DNA of 64,000 nucleotides from Amyelois transitella (GCF_032362555.1 NC_083535.1:6944001-7008000), one strand, 5' to 3'; positions 24,355 to 38,014 are shown, counted from the stretch's first letter. Notes: generated from the letters alone by a model not told the origin. A program made the numbers and translations.

Positions 24355-27300
24355 TTATTCGAACGACATCAAGTTGGCCGGCAGCGGCTTTACCAATTTA
24401 TACGAGACGTTTTCTATTAACGATACCCATTCCTTAGCTTCCAACTCCGTAACGGTCCTGAAACAAAGTGCTTCACATTACTCCATCTATCACTATGGTC
24501 TAACAAACTAGATAATACCTAGTATATAAAACTAATAGGCACGGCAAAGATACGTGAATAAACAAAGGTGACAGACATATTATTGTAATAAATCATATAA
24601 TTATTGTAAATTCGCTGTTTAGTTATTATTAATATAATTACATAGTTTATATCAGAATTTGCGGCAAATTTTGTGAAATGAAGTACCACTTGGTAATAAG
24701 ATGAAGTGTGCTGCGCATCTTCAATTAAGGTACTAAAGCGGTGATAGTAGGAAGATTTTCAATTACTCTAACACTTTTACCCGCGGCTTCACTCCCATCG
24801 GTACGTCCAGGTGTAAAAATAACCTTTATTATTCCTAAAGGTTTAGTCTATCTCTGTGTTTATTCATTAAAAAATAAAAATCAAAGATTCAAATTACAAA
24901 CTTCTTTATAATTAAAGGCTCATTTTTTGCGGTCAAAATGTGTTAAGTAAAAAGTTTTTTTCATTGACTTACTTGAACTTGTAGAGAGTGCCGGCGTGAT
25001 GGTTGACCAACTGGAAGGCCAGGGCGGAGTGGCCGTCCCGCGCGGCCGCCCAGCCCTCTAGCGGCAACATTTTGCAACGTTCTATGCGAAAGTCGCTGCG
25101 ATTTGTACTGCAAAAAAGGAATAATTTATTGTCCGTCATCTGTCAGAGACTAACGAATGAGAGGATTTATAAGAAAGGAAATCGATTTAGAAACCATATT
25201 TCATTAACATCATGCCACGTGTTTCGTCCACAATATGCGTGCATTCAGTCAATCTTTTGAAAACCAATTGTTAATGAGTGATTGGCTGACAGCCCAAATG
25301 TTTCTTATGTGATCTAGGGGCGCACCAAAAGGAATTAATGTGATATTTCGGTCACGCGGGCAAAGCCGCGGGCGTTCTCCAGTTTGATCACAGAACTCAG
25401 ACTCAGACACAACGGGAAAAGGCTTATATGCCGATAACTAATGGTGATGTAAAGGAGATGGCCGGACTCACTATTGTTTATGACATGGCAAAAGATATCT
25501 CCATGAACACATACATAATAAATATCACGTTTCTCTCTTACGGGGTAAACAGAGACGACAGTAACAAAAATATGAGTCATATTTCAGCTGGATTATTTAG
25601 ACCGAATCAATTGTAACAAATGTCCATATAAAAAAATATATATTACAGAATAATTATGTTTCCGGTTTAATTTTTTCAATTACAGCTGTGTTTGGTTGGT
25701 CGTTGCCATAGCTGGCAGGAATTCAATGACATCACTTAATAATGAATCATGGAATAATAAAACCTTGCTATCGGCAAATATAAAGAAAATTGCTAAGGAA
25801 TCTTAACTAGGACGCGCTTGTTACGGTAAATTAGAGAGCACTCGAGCTATTAGCAGAAGCAGCCTTCCTTTATTTACTTAGTTCCACAATCGGAAATTCA
25901 TTATCATCATATTACATAGTTATTACAGGATTTGTTAATAACTTTTACGTTCTATATGGGTAGAACTAATGGTGTAGAAAACATTTGAAACTCTTTATCA
26001 TTTCAGAATTGAATCATAAAAACAAAAATATGTAATAAAAACTTCACAACTTAATAAAGAGCAAACTGTTTCCATTCACGAATACCTTCCACTATCAAAC
26101 AACGTGGTAATGAATGAAAACCAGTTTACGTATACGTAATTGCCACACTAACAAGTTGCAGTGTAGCCGGAGAGTTGCGGACTCTCGTTTACTCGTGAAA
26201 CTAACGTATGCAGATAGAAATGTAAATTTTGATGGAAGTTATAAACGGCATTAGTGCAGTTTCCGCGAGTTGGTTCATTCAGCGCCAGTTTGTCCATTCA
26301 GACAAACAGCGCCGAGTCAGCAAACTTTATGAAAATGACAATTTTTCTTTCTATCTATCTCATCGCGGGTAAATTGCGTATACTGATTGTCTAAATCGGA
26401 TTGTATAGATCGGCTAACGACTTGATATTCAATCACAAAGGTTTTTTTTAGTTTTGTGCAACACACTACCTTCGTCACTCCTAACACACTGCCCTCGTAG
26501 TATGGTACGCAGGACGCCGTAATTATCGCGCGAAAAACTATCGCTGTCCCGTTACAGGTTATAATCAAAAGTGAAACAGCGATAAAAACGGCATTTCGCG
26601 TGTCATGCTTTAGGGGCTAGCGGTAGAATATTATACACATACATACATAAATCACGCCTCTTTCCCGAAGGGGTAGGCAGAGACCACTTCTTTCCACTTG
26701 CCACGATTCCTGCATACTTCTTTCGCTACATCCACATTCATAACTCTCTTCGTGGAAGCTCGTCGGTTTCGGATACTCTTGACCTTTTACTAGAACGTCT
26801 CGATTTGATCAAGGTACGTTCGTCTAGGTCTTCCCACTCCAACAGTCCCAATCACACTGCCTTTGTGTATTTGCTTAGTCAACCTGCTTTCCTGCATCCT
26901 CTCGACATGACCAAACCATCTAGCATTCCCTTTTCTATTCCTGTCACAACACAACATTCCCTTATCACACTGCTTCTTATCCTCACTCACTCAATTTTAC
27001 ACCTGTCATTCTCGTAAGCGCTCTCATTTCCACCGCGTTTATTCCACTTTCGTAATATTATAAAAATTGTTACACTTAAAGTATACGCTGTAAATATATA
27101 TATTTATTTGAATTAACACTTCTTGTACTGACCCTTTGAATGACTTAGATGCATAAAATACGAGGATGTTCCCAGAGATTTGCAACCAATATCTCTGCCA
27201 CGACGAGAGTGATATCTTTCTGCCGTCCTTCAAGATTGTTTTTCTTCGAACGAATCCCTCGTATTCACAATCGATCTCTTCCGCTTTCGATAAATCACTG

Positions 27301-30300
27301 GAAATAGTCATGTTTTAAATAAAAAGGAACATAAACATTAGTACCACAACCAGCCAAACAAAGCCAGACCTAGTCTAGCTGGATACACCAGGGGGCACAG
27401 ATTTTATAGGGAGTAACATGCTCAGGGATGGAAAATAAGGCCGACCAGCCGCAACCAGTCGACCGCAATCGACCGACTTATAGCCAATATAGGAATTGAG
27501 GCAGACGGGTATTGCAACGGAGGAGAGCGTTGATGTGTTGCGTCTTTCCTTCTTTCTTATTTTCTAATTCTTCTTTTAATGGTTCGTTATCAGTTTTATT
27601 TATGTTTTAATAAAAAAAAACTATTAAAAACAAGAACTTTCAATTAGAGAAGCTTATTATTTACGTAACATATACATCTACCAGTCACTTAAATCTACTA
27701 AATGCCATATTCAGTAGTTTTTAAGTATATTACAAATAAAAAAAAACCGGCCAAGTGCGAGTCGGACTCGTGCACCAAAAGATCCTTAAATATTTATTTT
27801 TTATGTTCACTTTTCTACCCGTTTATTAAAAACCGACCAAAAAATTGCTTAAAAATAACATATGTTGTATGGGTAGATCTTTAGTAATTAGTGGAAGTTA
27901 ATATTCTGCGAATTTTTTAGCGTTTAGCCTGTTACCGTTATTAATATTGAGCAAAGAAAGAACGTAACGTAACGTAACGTTGATTGTACAGGGACACCCC
28001 ATTTTTATATTTTAAAAACGTCAAATCCTAGAAACCCGTAAAAAGACAGTCAGTCTTCTTCCTGCAAAGTTAATCCCTGATACCTCACTCCTCCGGAGAG
28101 GAGCACTTTGACTATGGTTCTGATTTCAGTGTCATCTTTATACACGAAGCGAGTCCGGTCCAGTCTTACCCCCGCCACCTTTACAGAGAAACCTAACCTT
28201 TATTAAATCATGGTAAAAGCTGCATTTTATGAATGCCCTTGATCGTCTGTAACGACTTCCATTTCATTTTAAAGTTTCCACGCGGCACTTTTCTCTTTGT
28301 CAATATGGGTATATTACTTACCCACGAGGCAATGACTGTGACATCTTATCGCAGGCCACAGAGCCGGGCGACTCCAATAACGTGTCGTCCAACAGGTTCA
28401 CAGACCCAGCCGGCGTCTTTTCATCCATCTTCTCGTCTGTGTGACTTTTGCCAAATATGCTGTAATTCATAAAACGTGTTATTATTCAAAAATAAAAAAA
28501 TATGTGAGTGATATTTAACTTAATTACTCTTTTCAAACATCTATGTATTTAGCTGATAATAGTAGTAGAAGAGACTAGACTAGACTGTATTTTGAGAAAG
28601 TAATTATTATTAAAACTGAATAAAAGCCTATATAAACCTACATATCGAGAACTAAATAAATATCTCTGCAACATTCTTGCAAAATTACGTTATTTATTTT
28701 TAACAAACTCAAGTTATCTTTCTCTTAGCATTAACAATAACAATAGTCTTTCTTCTAATAATAAAAAAACAAAATAATTTTTGCGGCTAGCTGAATATCT
28801 AACCAAAGTCTTGTTGTATAAAATCATCATCATGGTACTGAATTTTGTCCTAATTGCGTCGTCACTGAGTGGACTCGAAATCCACCCACAACCACAGACC
28901 AAGAGTTGGACGAGGAGGGATTTCTTAATTACAATGAGGTAAGAGTGGGGTAAGATTTCGTTATCACAATTAACTACTGCCAGCCTAAAAAGGATCGTGG
29001 ATTAAGTTCCCAAAATATACACATTTCCCTCCCTACAATATATGACTGGACTACTCAATAATTGACGTGTTTGGAATCGTCTTTTCGATGTGCCCGGATG
29101 CAGTAAAAGTGCACCTTAATGTGCGAAATCACACAATATGCATCCTTCATACATTTGGTGGCATGGTTAAAAGCAATACATGTATATGTTGAGGTATTTA
29201 TTATTATTCTAATATATTACTTATTTTACAACAAGAAGTAAGGAAAAGTATGCATTTGTAAAAACAGAATTTCTCTTAATCGGACAATAATTATAGGTTA
29301 AGTACAGACACATTTCATAAGCGCAATTCTTTACAAAATAATGTTCTAATATAATTTATTGTACAGAGCACTGTACATTTTCTGGCTGATCTAATTGTAT
29401 TAAAAACTAATTCAGTCGTAATTATAACCAAACAAAGCGACATTTGTACAAAGCAAGAGAATATTTATTACTTACAAGCCCGATCTACCCATGACTTCCT
29501 CATACATGGAGTGCACACTAGGTTATATTTTATAAAATTATACGTGTTTTAACAAAATCGTTAGCATACAATTGGAAAGTTATTTCATTTAAATGCCTTT
29601 ATGTCTAATACATTTTGCACTAGAGAACAGTAACATTTTATTTACTTATATAACTTACCGTGGACAAAATACAAATTATTTAATATTAAAAATTCTATTA
29701 TTTCAAGCTTAAATCTCTATCTACGCAAAACACACGTAAGTATAATACCGATAAGCCTGGCGTTTCCATGGAACAATATAAAAATAATGTCCAAAACTCG
29801 ATAGTAATATAATTGCATATTTACATATTAATACATAAATATTATTGTTCAAACAAAATTAATAGAAGGTATAATACGAGGGCGACACTGAAAGTTTTTA
29901 TAACTGGCCATTTGTTATTTATATAATAAAAAAATGAATTCGGATTTAAATAATGGAACTCTTTAGCAATAATAATGAGTATAAATTTCATTCCATTGTC
30001 ATTATTTTTTGTAATTTGGCGGCAAAGTGAAAATAATTCGTGCCAAAAATATGAATTTAACGTGAGAAAATTTTCGTGCAATGATTTTTTATGACTTTCG
30101 GTGTAAGTTAACTCAACAAGAAAATTACAATAGACTTCGATTGGCCTTTCATAATGAAGCCCCATCTCATGCCACTGTTTACAACTGGTTCAATGAATTT
30201 AAGCGTGGTCGGTCTAATCTCACCGATGATCTGCGTGAGGGACGCCCTTCTACGGCGACGACTAAAGAAAACATCAGTGTTGTGCGGCGTATGATAGAGG

Positions 30301-33300
30301 CTGACAAAAGAGTTACCTATCAGCAGATTCGGACAAATCTAGGCATTGGTATGAGCCAAATTCATAAAATCCTCCATGAACATTTAGAGGTCAGGAAGCT
30401 TTGTGCCCGGTGGATACCCCATAATTTGACTGAGGCCCAAAAACTCCGCCGTGTTAATTGGTGCCGTGATATGATTGAAAAATTTAACGGAGGTGACTCA
30501 AATGACGAATTCGACATACTTACGGGTGACGAAAGCTGGATTTATTGTTATGATCCAGAAACTAAAAGGCAGTCGGCCCAGTGGGAGTTTCCGTTCGAGG
30601 AGTTGCCCACAAAAGCGAAAAGAGGTCGAAGTGTGGGAAAAAAGATGGTGGCTTCGTTCTTCGGAAGGACAGGCCATTAAGTAACAATTGTTTTAGAGGA
30701 TCAAAAAACAGTTAATGCAGAGTGGTACACTTGTCTTTAAAAAAGTTCGGGAGAAACGACCTCGCAGCAGAATCCTCCTTCGTCACGACAACGCCTCGGC
30801 GCACACCGCCAGGCGAACCATCGACTTTTTAGAGACATCAAATGTGGAATTACTGGGTCACCCGCCATACAGCCCCGACCTTGCACCTTGCGATTTCTAT
30901 TTATTCCCCAAAATAAAAGAAAAACTTCGCGGTAAACGTTTTGTGAACGCTGAGGAAGCAGTCGCTGCTTTTGAAAGGGCCGTCGAAGAGACACCTAAGG
31001 AAGAGTGGGCAAGGTGCTTCTCCCAATGGTTCCATCGGATGCAGCGATGTATTGACGTAACACTATTTTGAAAAGATATAATTAAACTAATATTATAGTA
31101 GAATGCTCAGTTTTTGACTTTCTAAAAACATTTAGTTTGACCCTCGTAGGTACATTATCATAAAACAAAAAAATCTGTTTTCTTGACTCTTTCGAGACTC
31201 AAAATTTATTAATTATATTCTAATGCTTCTTTACTTATAGATAGTGAATAATGAGCTTGTGTATATTTTATATCTTCAAAAGAGGGATGGGATGCTATCA
31301 TAAATTTTGCACACGTTCTCGGAGGAAAAGAGAGGGAAAGAGGCGCGATTTATGTAAGTATGCGCTCATAAATCGCTATGTTCATTGACATGGTTCGATT
31401 AGTTTCCACTACTTAATGGTTTATCCACGAACAAGTTGTAAAAGCGCCCATAGTCATATTCCCATGACCGAGAAGAACAAGTAGAACTCTCTTCTATATC
31501 TTTTAAAAATACCGTGTTACTTATTATAAGTGCCTAATCAAAATTATTAAGTACTTTAATGATATGATTCATCCATTAGTTATATTTCTTATTAGTGGAA
31601 ATAACAAATGTCTCAAAACCAAAAATAATCTTAGAATGAAGCTCTAAAAATGCTAAGTACCGTTGCAGTCAATTACTGAGGAGTAAATAAATTCAGGAGA
31701 GAATCATACTTTGCTCAATTCGAATTTGCCGTCACTTCACTATACAAAAGTTATAGCTTCATGTGATATCTATCGTTCACCTAATAAATAATTTTATGTG
31801 CTTGAGCTACCACAGAAACATGCTTTTTTGCAAATCCCAAACTGCGAACTGACAATGCAATCGAAAATGCGCCATAATGAAATAGTTACCGCCGAATTAA
31901 ATATCGTCGAAAGACATGAATGGTTATTGGTCACCTATATTTTCAAGATTTTACTATTAATAGAAAGGTACTGAATCATAGGAGAGTGAATTTAGGAAAC
32001 TGAAAAGACCTGAAGATTCATCATCAAATTGTGACTGGATACAACCGAAAACATTCACAAAATCTAATACGAATTTTATCGCCTCAAAATAAACAAAAAG
32101 TCTATTTATGTATAATATATCAATATCTAAATTTTATAAAGCTATACGCAATCGACGTTACTACATCTGCTCTGAATTTTGTGTAGAGCTTAAAAAGCTA
32201 TGTAACCAAAATTGTATTTTTTGTAAAAAATTCATATGCACTATTATTATACCAAGTTGAAGCGCAACCAAATGTATATTTGTTCAAAATAAAAATTACT
32301 CTAACTTATTAATCAAAGAAGGCATATTGAGACTCGATTCATGTATAAAATTAACTCAAGTTCATACTTGCGTTTTAATTTTATACATATATAATTATAC
32401 CTACCTTAGTATGAGACCATGCACATTCCAATTTGCATATGTTATATCAAGGTGCCTTCTTAAGAGGGCGTACACAGTTCAGTGTTGCCCAACAAATCAA
32501 AATAAAATTCTTAGTAATAGCGATAATAATTTAAAAAAATAACCCAACAACTATTATAAGTCATGTGTTTGATGAATTTGTTAATTCTTTCTTATCCTTA
32601 TTCCATATTATAATTCGTCTGGTAAACCATACTCAAGAATTTTGCCATCAGAAAAGTTGAATTCTATTCCTCAACTTTAATAATATCATTTTCTAATTCT
32701 TTCGTAGTAAATGTCAAATAAAAAATACTTTTGTTTGTTAATCTCTTTCCTCAGCGATAACACGAAAAATCATCGAATCACGATAAAGAAACAAATACTT
32801 TACGTTTTGTACAATTCAACGTTATTGAGCTTATAACATTTTAATTTATTGTGGCTATTTCAGAAAGTTTCAATTTAATTTGTTAGAAGCAACACTGAGT
32901 TCTTAATACGCCCCCTTAATTACTATTCATAATCACGATTGAGCACAAAGCATGCTTGTACATCATTTTGCTGTCGTTAGTTTCAACAGAAGCCATGATT
33001 ACGAAAAGGTCAAGAAACTTGAGATATAATCGTTAACAAATACTTATTTTTTACCCTCCTTGCGTTCCCTTCCCTCCTATAGTAACACCTCTAAAATTAC
33101 GTGTCACTTTATAAGTATAAAGTTATACATATTAAGTAGCCCCAGTACCTATTTAGAATATGATATACCTTGTACAAATGTTAAAAAAATATGTAATTAC
33201 AACATATACAGCTTAAAATACAATTAGCGCCACATTGATATACTAAAATTATCACAAAACGAAGCGCATTTGTTCTTGACCTTTTCATCAATGTCTCCTG

Positions 33301-36300
33301 TCAATACGACCATCCAGCATACTTTACGTCATCTACGTAATACCACAATACAAGCCATCGTGACCATCAACCAATATAATTCACTCACCCCACACCAAAA
33401 TTGACCTTGTGAAAATTTCTTGGCAAGCTGGCACTACGAAACCTATGTACCCGACCGCAACGAGAAAAATATATATTTTACACAATTACAAAGGTAAATA
33501 TATAACTTAAAACATTATAATCGCTTAAACTAAAACTCAGTAAATTTTTTCACGAAATACATTTATAAAAATAACAAGTACATGATGGATAATGTAATAA
33601 TACGAAGATATAAATAATTTTAATGAAGTCAATCAAGTTCAATCTATACCATCACTTTCAAAAAGTCGGCGATCGCATTATCATTATTATAAATCCAATA
33701 CTATATTATTTTCATAAGGTTAAAAGTAAGTTATAGTTAAAACTATTTCATTAGAGTTTAAAAAAAAACAGTGAACAAAATACATAATTACTAAATGGAA
33801 TGTTAGTAACAGGGTATTATGTTATTAGAAAACAGTAGATACGTACTTGGAGCCAAGTGAACGGCATTTGCGATGGGTCGGTATAAACTTGGACTGCTGG
33901 TAGGTCCCTTGCAACCGCAATGAGCCTGAGCCCAGTCTGTGGGAAGGTGATAGTGTGAAGGGTGTGGACGTCCCGGCTGGGATAACTTCTTTCACGGATT
34001 CCTTGGAACCTGTACAACTACCGACTGGCGATGGAGGCTCAAGCTTCTTGGATAATCTACATAGAAATCAAAAATAATATTATCACACTAAAACTAAAGA
34101 AAAATTACGTAATGACAAAAAACTTGGAGAACACAGTCAAACACAATGTATAAAATAAAGATAAAAAAAATTAAATATTAAAAGGTTTAACATCCTTTAT
34201 GAAAATTTTGTCTTATAAAATATCTTTTATGTTATAATGGATGATTCGACCAGTTTTATTGCAGCATCATCATGTGATGAGAGTTTGATTGCCAAGTTCA
34301 AGTAATTCTTGATAAATAATTTTAATATGTACTAATATGCTTACTTGTATTGATCATCTTCAACAAATTTTTGCAGCTCCTCGATATAGCGAACACTATT
34401 CAAGTAATCAGCTACATGCGGCAAAGGAGCAATGTCATATTCCGAGGTCTGGTACCTGACGACAGCCTTTAGCACCACAGCCATCTTCGATATCCTGTGT
34501 GGGGAGCCTTCGGGATGAGCTATAGATATGTATGTGAGATCTGTCAAAAATAAACCTAAAAACAACAGTGACTTTTATTTATTTATATGGAAAGCTTACA
34601 CCATTCACTTATTAAGGAAATACATTTTTCCAAACTGGATGGACAGAATCAGCTTTATAAGTTGCTAGTGTTCCCAACAATTAACAATAATGTTACAAGC
34701 AAAGACAACATTCTTTAAGTAGAATAATTATATTTAAAACTGATCCTTTAATGCAATGAATAAGCTTCAAGCCCAGAAGACCATAATTTTGTTATTATTT
34801 AAAAATATTTTATAAGGAAAACCTCACAATGTTGCTGATTGAGTTTATCTTACCAAGATAAGGTATACAAGGCAAGGATATAGACTTTAAATATTCTCTC
34901 AGTGCATTCCAGTTATCCTTCTCTCCAAATAACTCTGCAAGCTTATCAAACTGCTGCTTATCCTTTTTTGATAAACATGCCCATGTTTTAGTTAACCTAT
35001 AAAAAACAAAACAAAGTATGTATAGAGATGATTTACATGGCTTTCATTCAAAATGTTGTAAAGACTAAAAGTAACTACTAACCTGTATATACTAGCACTA
35101 TGCAGTGCTGAAATTACTGCAAAGAGAGAATGTAAATTGTTAAGATCATGTAGCTTTTTGGCTACTTTTATAAAATGTGTCATAGTTTCAGCCCTTGATT
35201 TTGGAGTTTGCCCATTTAATATCTCTTGCACAGTCCAAAAGCTGACCTAAAATCATTCAAAATGACAGAATTAATTGCAGAATAAAGCTAAATTAAAGTT
35301 AATTTTAGTAAAACCAATTTATTTTAACAACAATTTTGCCTATCAATAGTCTTTATATTCAATTCTCCATTATATCTTATAAAGTGAAAAATAATGAACT
35401 AAAGTAGAATCAATAAAAAAAAAAAATTACCCTATTGAATCGCTTAGTGAATGCAACTACATTGGGTGCAACAGTCAACTTGTTTGATTTGTTCCAGCCA
35501 CAAGTAGTCAGTTCTTCAGGTTTAATTGATTTAAAACATGGCAAGTCCAGCAGGGTAAGTTGGTTGGCAATATCTTCAGGTGTCAGCCTCAGTGCTGAGC
35601 GCACTACTTTGTCCCAAGTTTGGTTAAGGGATGATGCTCCAGCTGGCAAGCTGCTGGTTTTGTACTGGTAAAGTGGATCACTCTGTCGATTGGTTCCAGA
35701 ATCTCCATGGCTAAAACCAATAGAATTTTTTAACTTATAACTATCTTATAAAAAAAAAATTTTGAAACCATCTTATAGCAAGGGTAGACTTTGGTTGGGC
35801 TACACTTGTATGAGAAAAAAATACTGGTTCAAGTCTCATTAAGTTGCCTATAAAAGACATACTCTTAGAAACAATTATTCAATAAATTATAAGTTAAAAT
35901 TCCTCAGTACTCCACGGCATTCACATGCTAAATAGCAGCTGTAGTAATAAAAGAATGCTCATTAAATTTCCTGTAAAAATTTATTGAGAGATGATAACAA
36001 AGGAACGTAACATTGTTTTTTAGTGTGATTTAACAGTATCAAAGAAGTGGATGATATCCACAAACACATGCATCCCAAATATTAGGAAAAAGACGTACGC
36101 ATAATTATAATAACAGGCACAGTCATCCTTCGGGTACGATATAGACTGGCTGTTTAATGGCACATTCGACAGTTTCTTATTATTTTGTTTAAAAGATGGC
36201 TTTTCATCAAGCGGCCAGCTTTCTTCCTCTTCATGCTGAAAAAATTAATGTAAAAAATAAGGTAAAATTTTAATCATTTTTATATTTTTACATGTACAAT

Positions 36301-36567
36301 ATTATTATTTAAAGAACTTTACAAAGGAAAACTTTGATGTGATAAGCCATATTCAGACAACCTATGTACATTTTTTCTTGTTTTTATTATTCCTTTATGT
36401 CTTCTGTGTAGATGAATTGGTAAATAAATAAACAGTGTAAACCAAAGTCACATTGCCACCAAGTTACTAAGATAATTAAAAGTAAACACTGAGGAAATAA
36501 GAAAAAAACAACTTACTTCAACAATGCTGAGGACTGCCAGACTGTCACTCAAAATATCCCGCGGCAT
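24355..36567 (-). CDS. RalGPS: RalGPS: Ral guanine-nucleotide exchange factor with RasGEF and PH domains (11 exons)
   Basis: Predicted exchange factor that loads GTP on Ral GTPases at membranes. Coding exons in minus order: 36567-36517, 36235-36099, 35710-35431, 35246-35083, 34996-34854, 34555-34345, 34056-33847, 28459-28322, 27297-27133, 25107-24973, 24457-24355. All have GT..AG borders and phases that close, giving 578 codons plus TAA, close to the 557-583 residues I recall for human RALGPS1/2. The RasGEF core spans about residues 90-330, with [42 protein letters not shown] and [15 protein letters not shown] visible. A linker with a proline motif (EPPSPV) and HRKCRSLGS follows. The PH domain is about 448-575 ([28 protein letters not shown]) and the protein ends NLMSFE, as in vertebrate members. 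The N-terminal 60 residues (exons 1-2) are the least certain part; they rest on phase and splice signals. The 5.4-kb intron 7 holds a mariner. Confidence 0.92.
26515..26619. repeat. MITE-like element, copy 1
   Basis: Inner ends GCCGTAATTATCGCGCGAAA and (reverse) GCCGTTTTTATCGCTG are inverted repeats. The same sequence, with variations, occurs at 54177-54290 and 62385-62520. Non-coding; in the RalGPS intron 25108-27132. Confidence 0.65.
26636..27017 (-). mobile_element. LINE (non-LTR retrotransposon) 3' fragment
   Basis: Minus-strand sequence encodes the C-terminal tail seen after reverse transcriptase in insect LINEs ([17 protein letters not shown] at 26990-26790, then [11 protein letters not shown]), followed by non-coding sequence that ends in a TATG microsatellite at 26636-26650. 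The copy is 5'-truncated, as is usual for target-primed reverse transcription. Shorter copies of the same 3' end occur at 3993-4140, 41562-41636 and 44144-44238. It lies just downstream of RalGPS PH exon 27133-27297 in that gene's orientation, inside the intron. The clade was not determined. Confidence 0.8.
27741..27800 (+). repeat. Fragment of the CCGGCCAAGTGCG repeat
   Basis: Short copy beginning AAAACCGGCCAAGTGCGAGT and fading after CGTGCACCAAAAGATCC. Same family as 6883-7215. It lies in the RalGPS intron 27298-28321. Confidence 0.6.
27961..27981 (+). repeat. (AACGT)4 microsatellite
   Basis: Four perfect AACGT units followed by a T, in the RalGPS intron 27298-28321. Confidence 0.9.
28052..28215 (-). 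repeat. GCAAAGGTTG family copy
   Basis: Reverse-strand, diverged copy: GAGAGGAGCACTTTGACTAT, ACACGAAGCGAGTCCGGTCC, CGCCACCTTTACAGAGAAAC. It lies in the RalGPS intron 27298-28321, ending about 100 bp from exon 28322. Confidence 0.5.
29877..31146 (+). mobile_element. mariner (Tc1/mariner) transposon, inactivated
   Basis: A 1270-bp element with inverted ends that begin CGAGGG and diverge after about 6-8 bases, flanked by TA on both sides (29875-29876 and 31147-31148), the expected mariner target duplication. The transposase reads from ATG 30051 to about 31071 but is broken three times: TGA at 30063-30065 after MNLT, TAA at 30678-30680 after FFGRTGH, and a frame change near 30731-30745. Visible landmarks are the helix-turn-helix part ([21 protein letters not shown]), the first catalytic Asp in LTGDESWIY, the second in [10 protein letters not shown] and the third in [13 protein letters not shown], fitting the D,D34D catalytic triad. 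It lies in the largest RalGPS intron on the opposite strand. Flanking bases suggest insertion into plain intron sequence. Confidence 0.95.
30051..31071 (+). pseudogene. mariner transposase pseudogene
   Basis: Coding remnant inside the mariner. The longest open piece is 30081-30680 (199 codons), followed in the same frame by readable sequence to a stop at 30738-30740, and then in another frame 30715-31071 (118 codons). The TGA at 30063-30065 sits where many mariners have a CGA Arg codon, so a C-to-T change is a likely cause. All three acidic catalytic positions are still present, so the damage is in the reading frame rather than the active site. No function is expected from this copy. Confidence 0.93.
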
Positions 36568-38014
36568 CTCGACCCAATGTGCAACATAGTTTTATAAATT
36601 TACTGAAGTCACCTAAAAGACATAGCAAAATTAGGCAATGAAGAATCTAATTGTAAATAAACAATGCACTATCTCTTTTCTTGATAAATAATATGATCAA
36701 TTAACTAATTACCTTAACAATAAAGACATGACTGTACACAAGAATCAACTAGGCCCCAAATAAGGACAAAAATAATGAAGAACACGGACATCGTCAAATA
36801 TGATTATCTATAATGTTTGGAATGGATTGCAAATTATTAATTTTACCGTAAATTGAATTGCAGTATTAACAGTTTTTCGCATAATGTCATGTGCCTAGTA
36901 GTATGTTACTTATTATTTGTAACAAATTAAATTAGCGACACATTGTAGAAATATGACCTTCTATCGATTGTTTACTTCTAAGAGAAAAGTTTTACACATC
37001 TTTGTCAAATCGAAAGTCTTATAATACGCCAGTCAACCTTCGTATAATGTCTTTTACAATTACTCACCCGGTTATTTAAACACAAATATAAACTTGAATT
37101 AAATTCAATAGGTTTATATCAAAATTAGTTATTAAAACAATAAAGTGATAGGTAATTAGGTACCTTTAATGGCGATGGCGGCGCCACCCACATTATGTAG
37201 ATACCTACTTAAATTCATCATCTGACTATGACAGCTGTCTAACTAACATTTTTTTATTTTTTTGGTCATAGTCGTAAAGACGCACCCCAACGTGGAAATA
37301 TGAAAATCTATTTTTTTAATTGAATAAAAACATCTTTGCTTTTCGTCTCGTTAGATAAATTTCAGTTATTAATTTCTGTTAAGGTACTTAGACTATGGCA
37401 TGATTAAATTTAATTTTAAGTTTCTACTGAAAATATCTGATATAAAGGTGAGTGGAACCTTTTTGGTAGCATATAAGTTAGAATAAGATTTTTAAGTTAT
37501 GTTTACTGGTATTTTATGTTCCAAAAAAACAATTTATTTCTTTCTTCTAATTTAACAGAGATCATTTAAATGATCTAACAAAGCTTAGGTATCAACATCA
37601 TCTCATCATCATCATCAACATCAAGACTTAGAGTAGAGAGTACCGTGCGCTTCCGTCCAGAGACGGTACTTTTACTTTCACGCTCACAGAAACACGGCTG
37701 AAAGCTAGTTTGGGGTTTAACTATGACTACTACAATGATACTCATAATTTATGCCAAAGTTATGAAGCTACGTCATGAAGATTACATTATTGGTTTTGAT
37801 TAAAATCATGCCAAATTGAGATAAAACAAAACAAATCCTACTGTACTCCTTATTTGCCTACTCCAGATACCATAGATATCATGGCATAGAGGCAAATTGA
37901 TGAAACGGTTGATTGTGGTGGTCCAAACTTCCGTTACAATAGTAATCGTTTCATATCTCTTAATTGTTGTTTACTGTTAATCAAGCGTTTTGTGTATAAA
38001 TAAAACAGAAGAAA
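36568..38014. promoter_or_regulatory. Divergent intergenic region of RalGPS and CECR2
   Basis: The 1.45 kb between the two start codons must hold both 5' UTRs and promoters unless distant leader exons exist. The ATG at 38015 is in a good context (AAAATGG) and sits 14 bp after a TATAAATA-like string, too close to serve as its TATA box. No other motif was identified with confidence. An ATC microsatellite lies at 37590-37625. Confidence 0.5.
37590..37625 (+). repeat. ATC-type microsatellite
   Basis: CATCATCTCATCATCATCATCAACATCAAG-like run, imperfect trinucleotide repeat in the RalGPS-CECR2 intergenic region. Confidence 0.8.

Larger units (their letters stand above)
28460..33846 (-). other. RalGPS intron 7
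   Basis: The 5.4-kb intron between exons 34056-33847 and 28459-28322, with a GTACGT donor and CAG acceptor. It holds the mariner at 29877-31146. The rest (28460-29870 and 31150-33846) is AT-rich with no coding pattern recognised. Confidence 0.7.
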
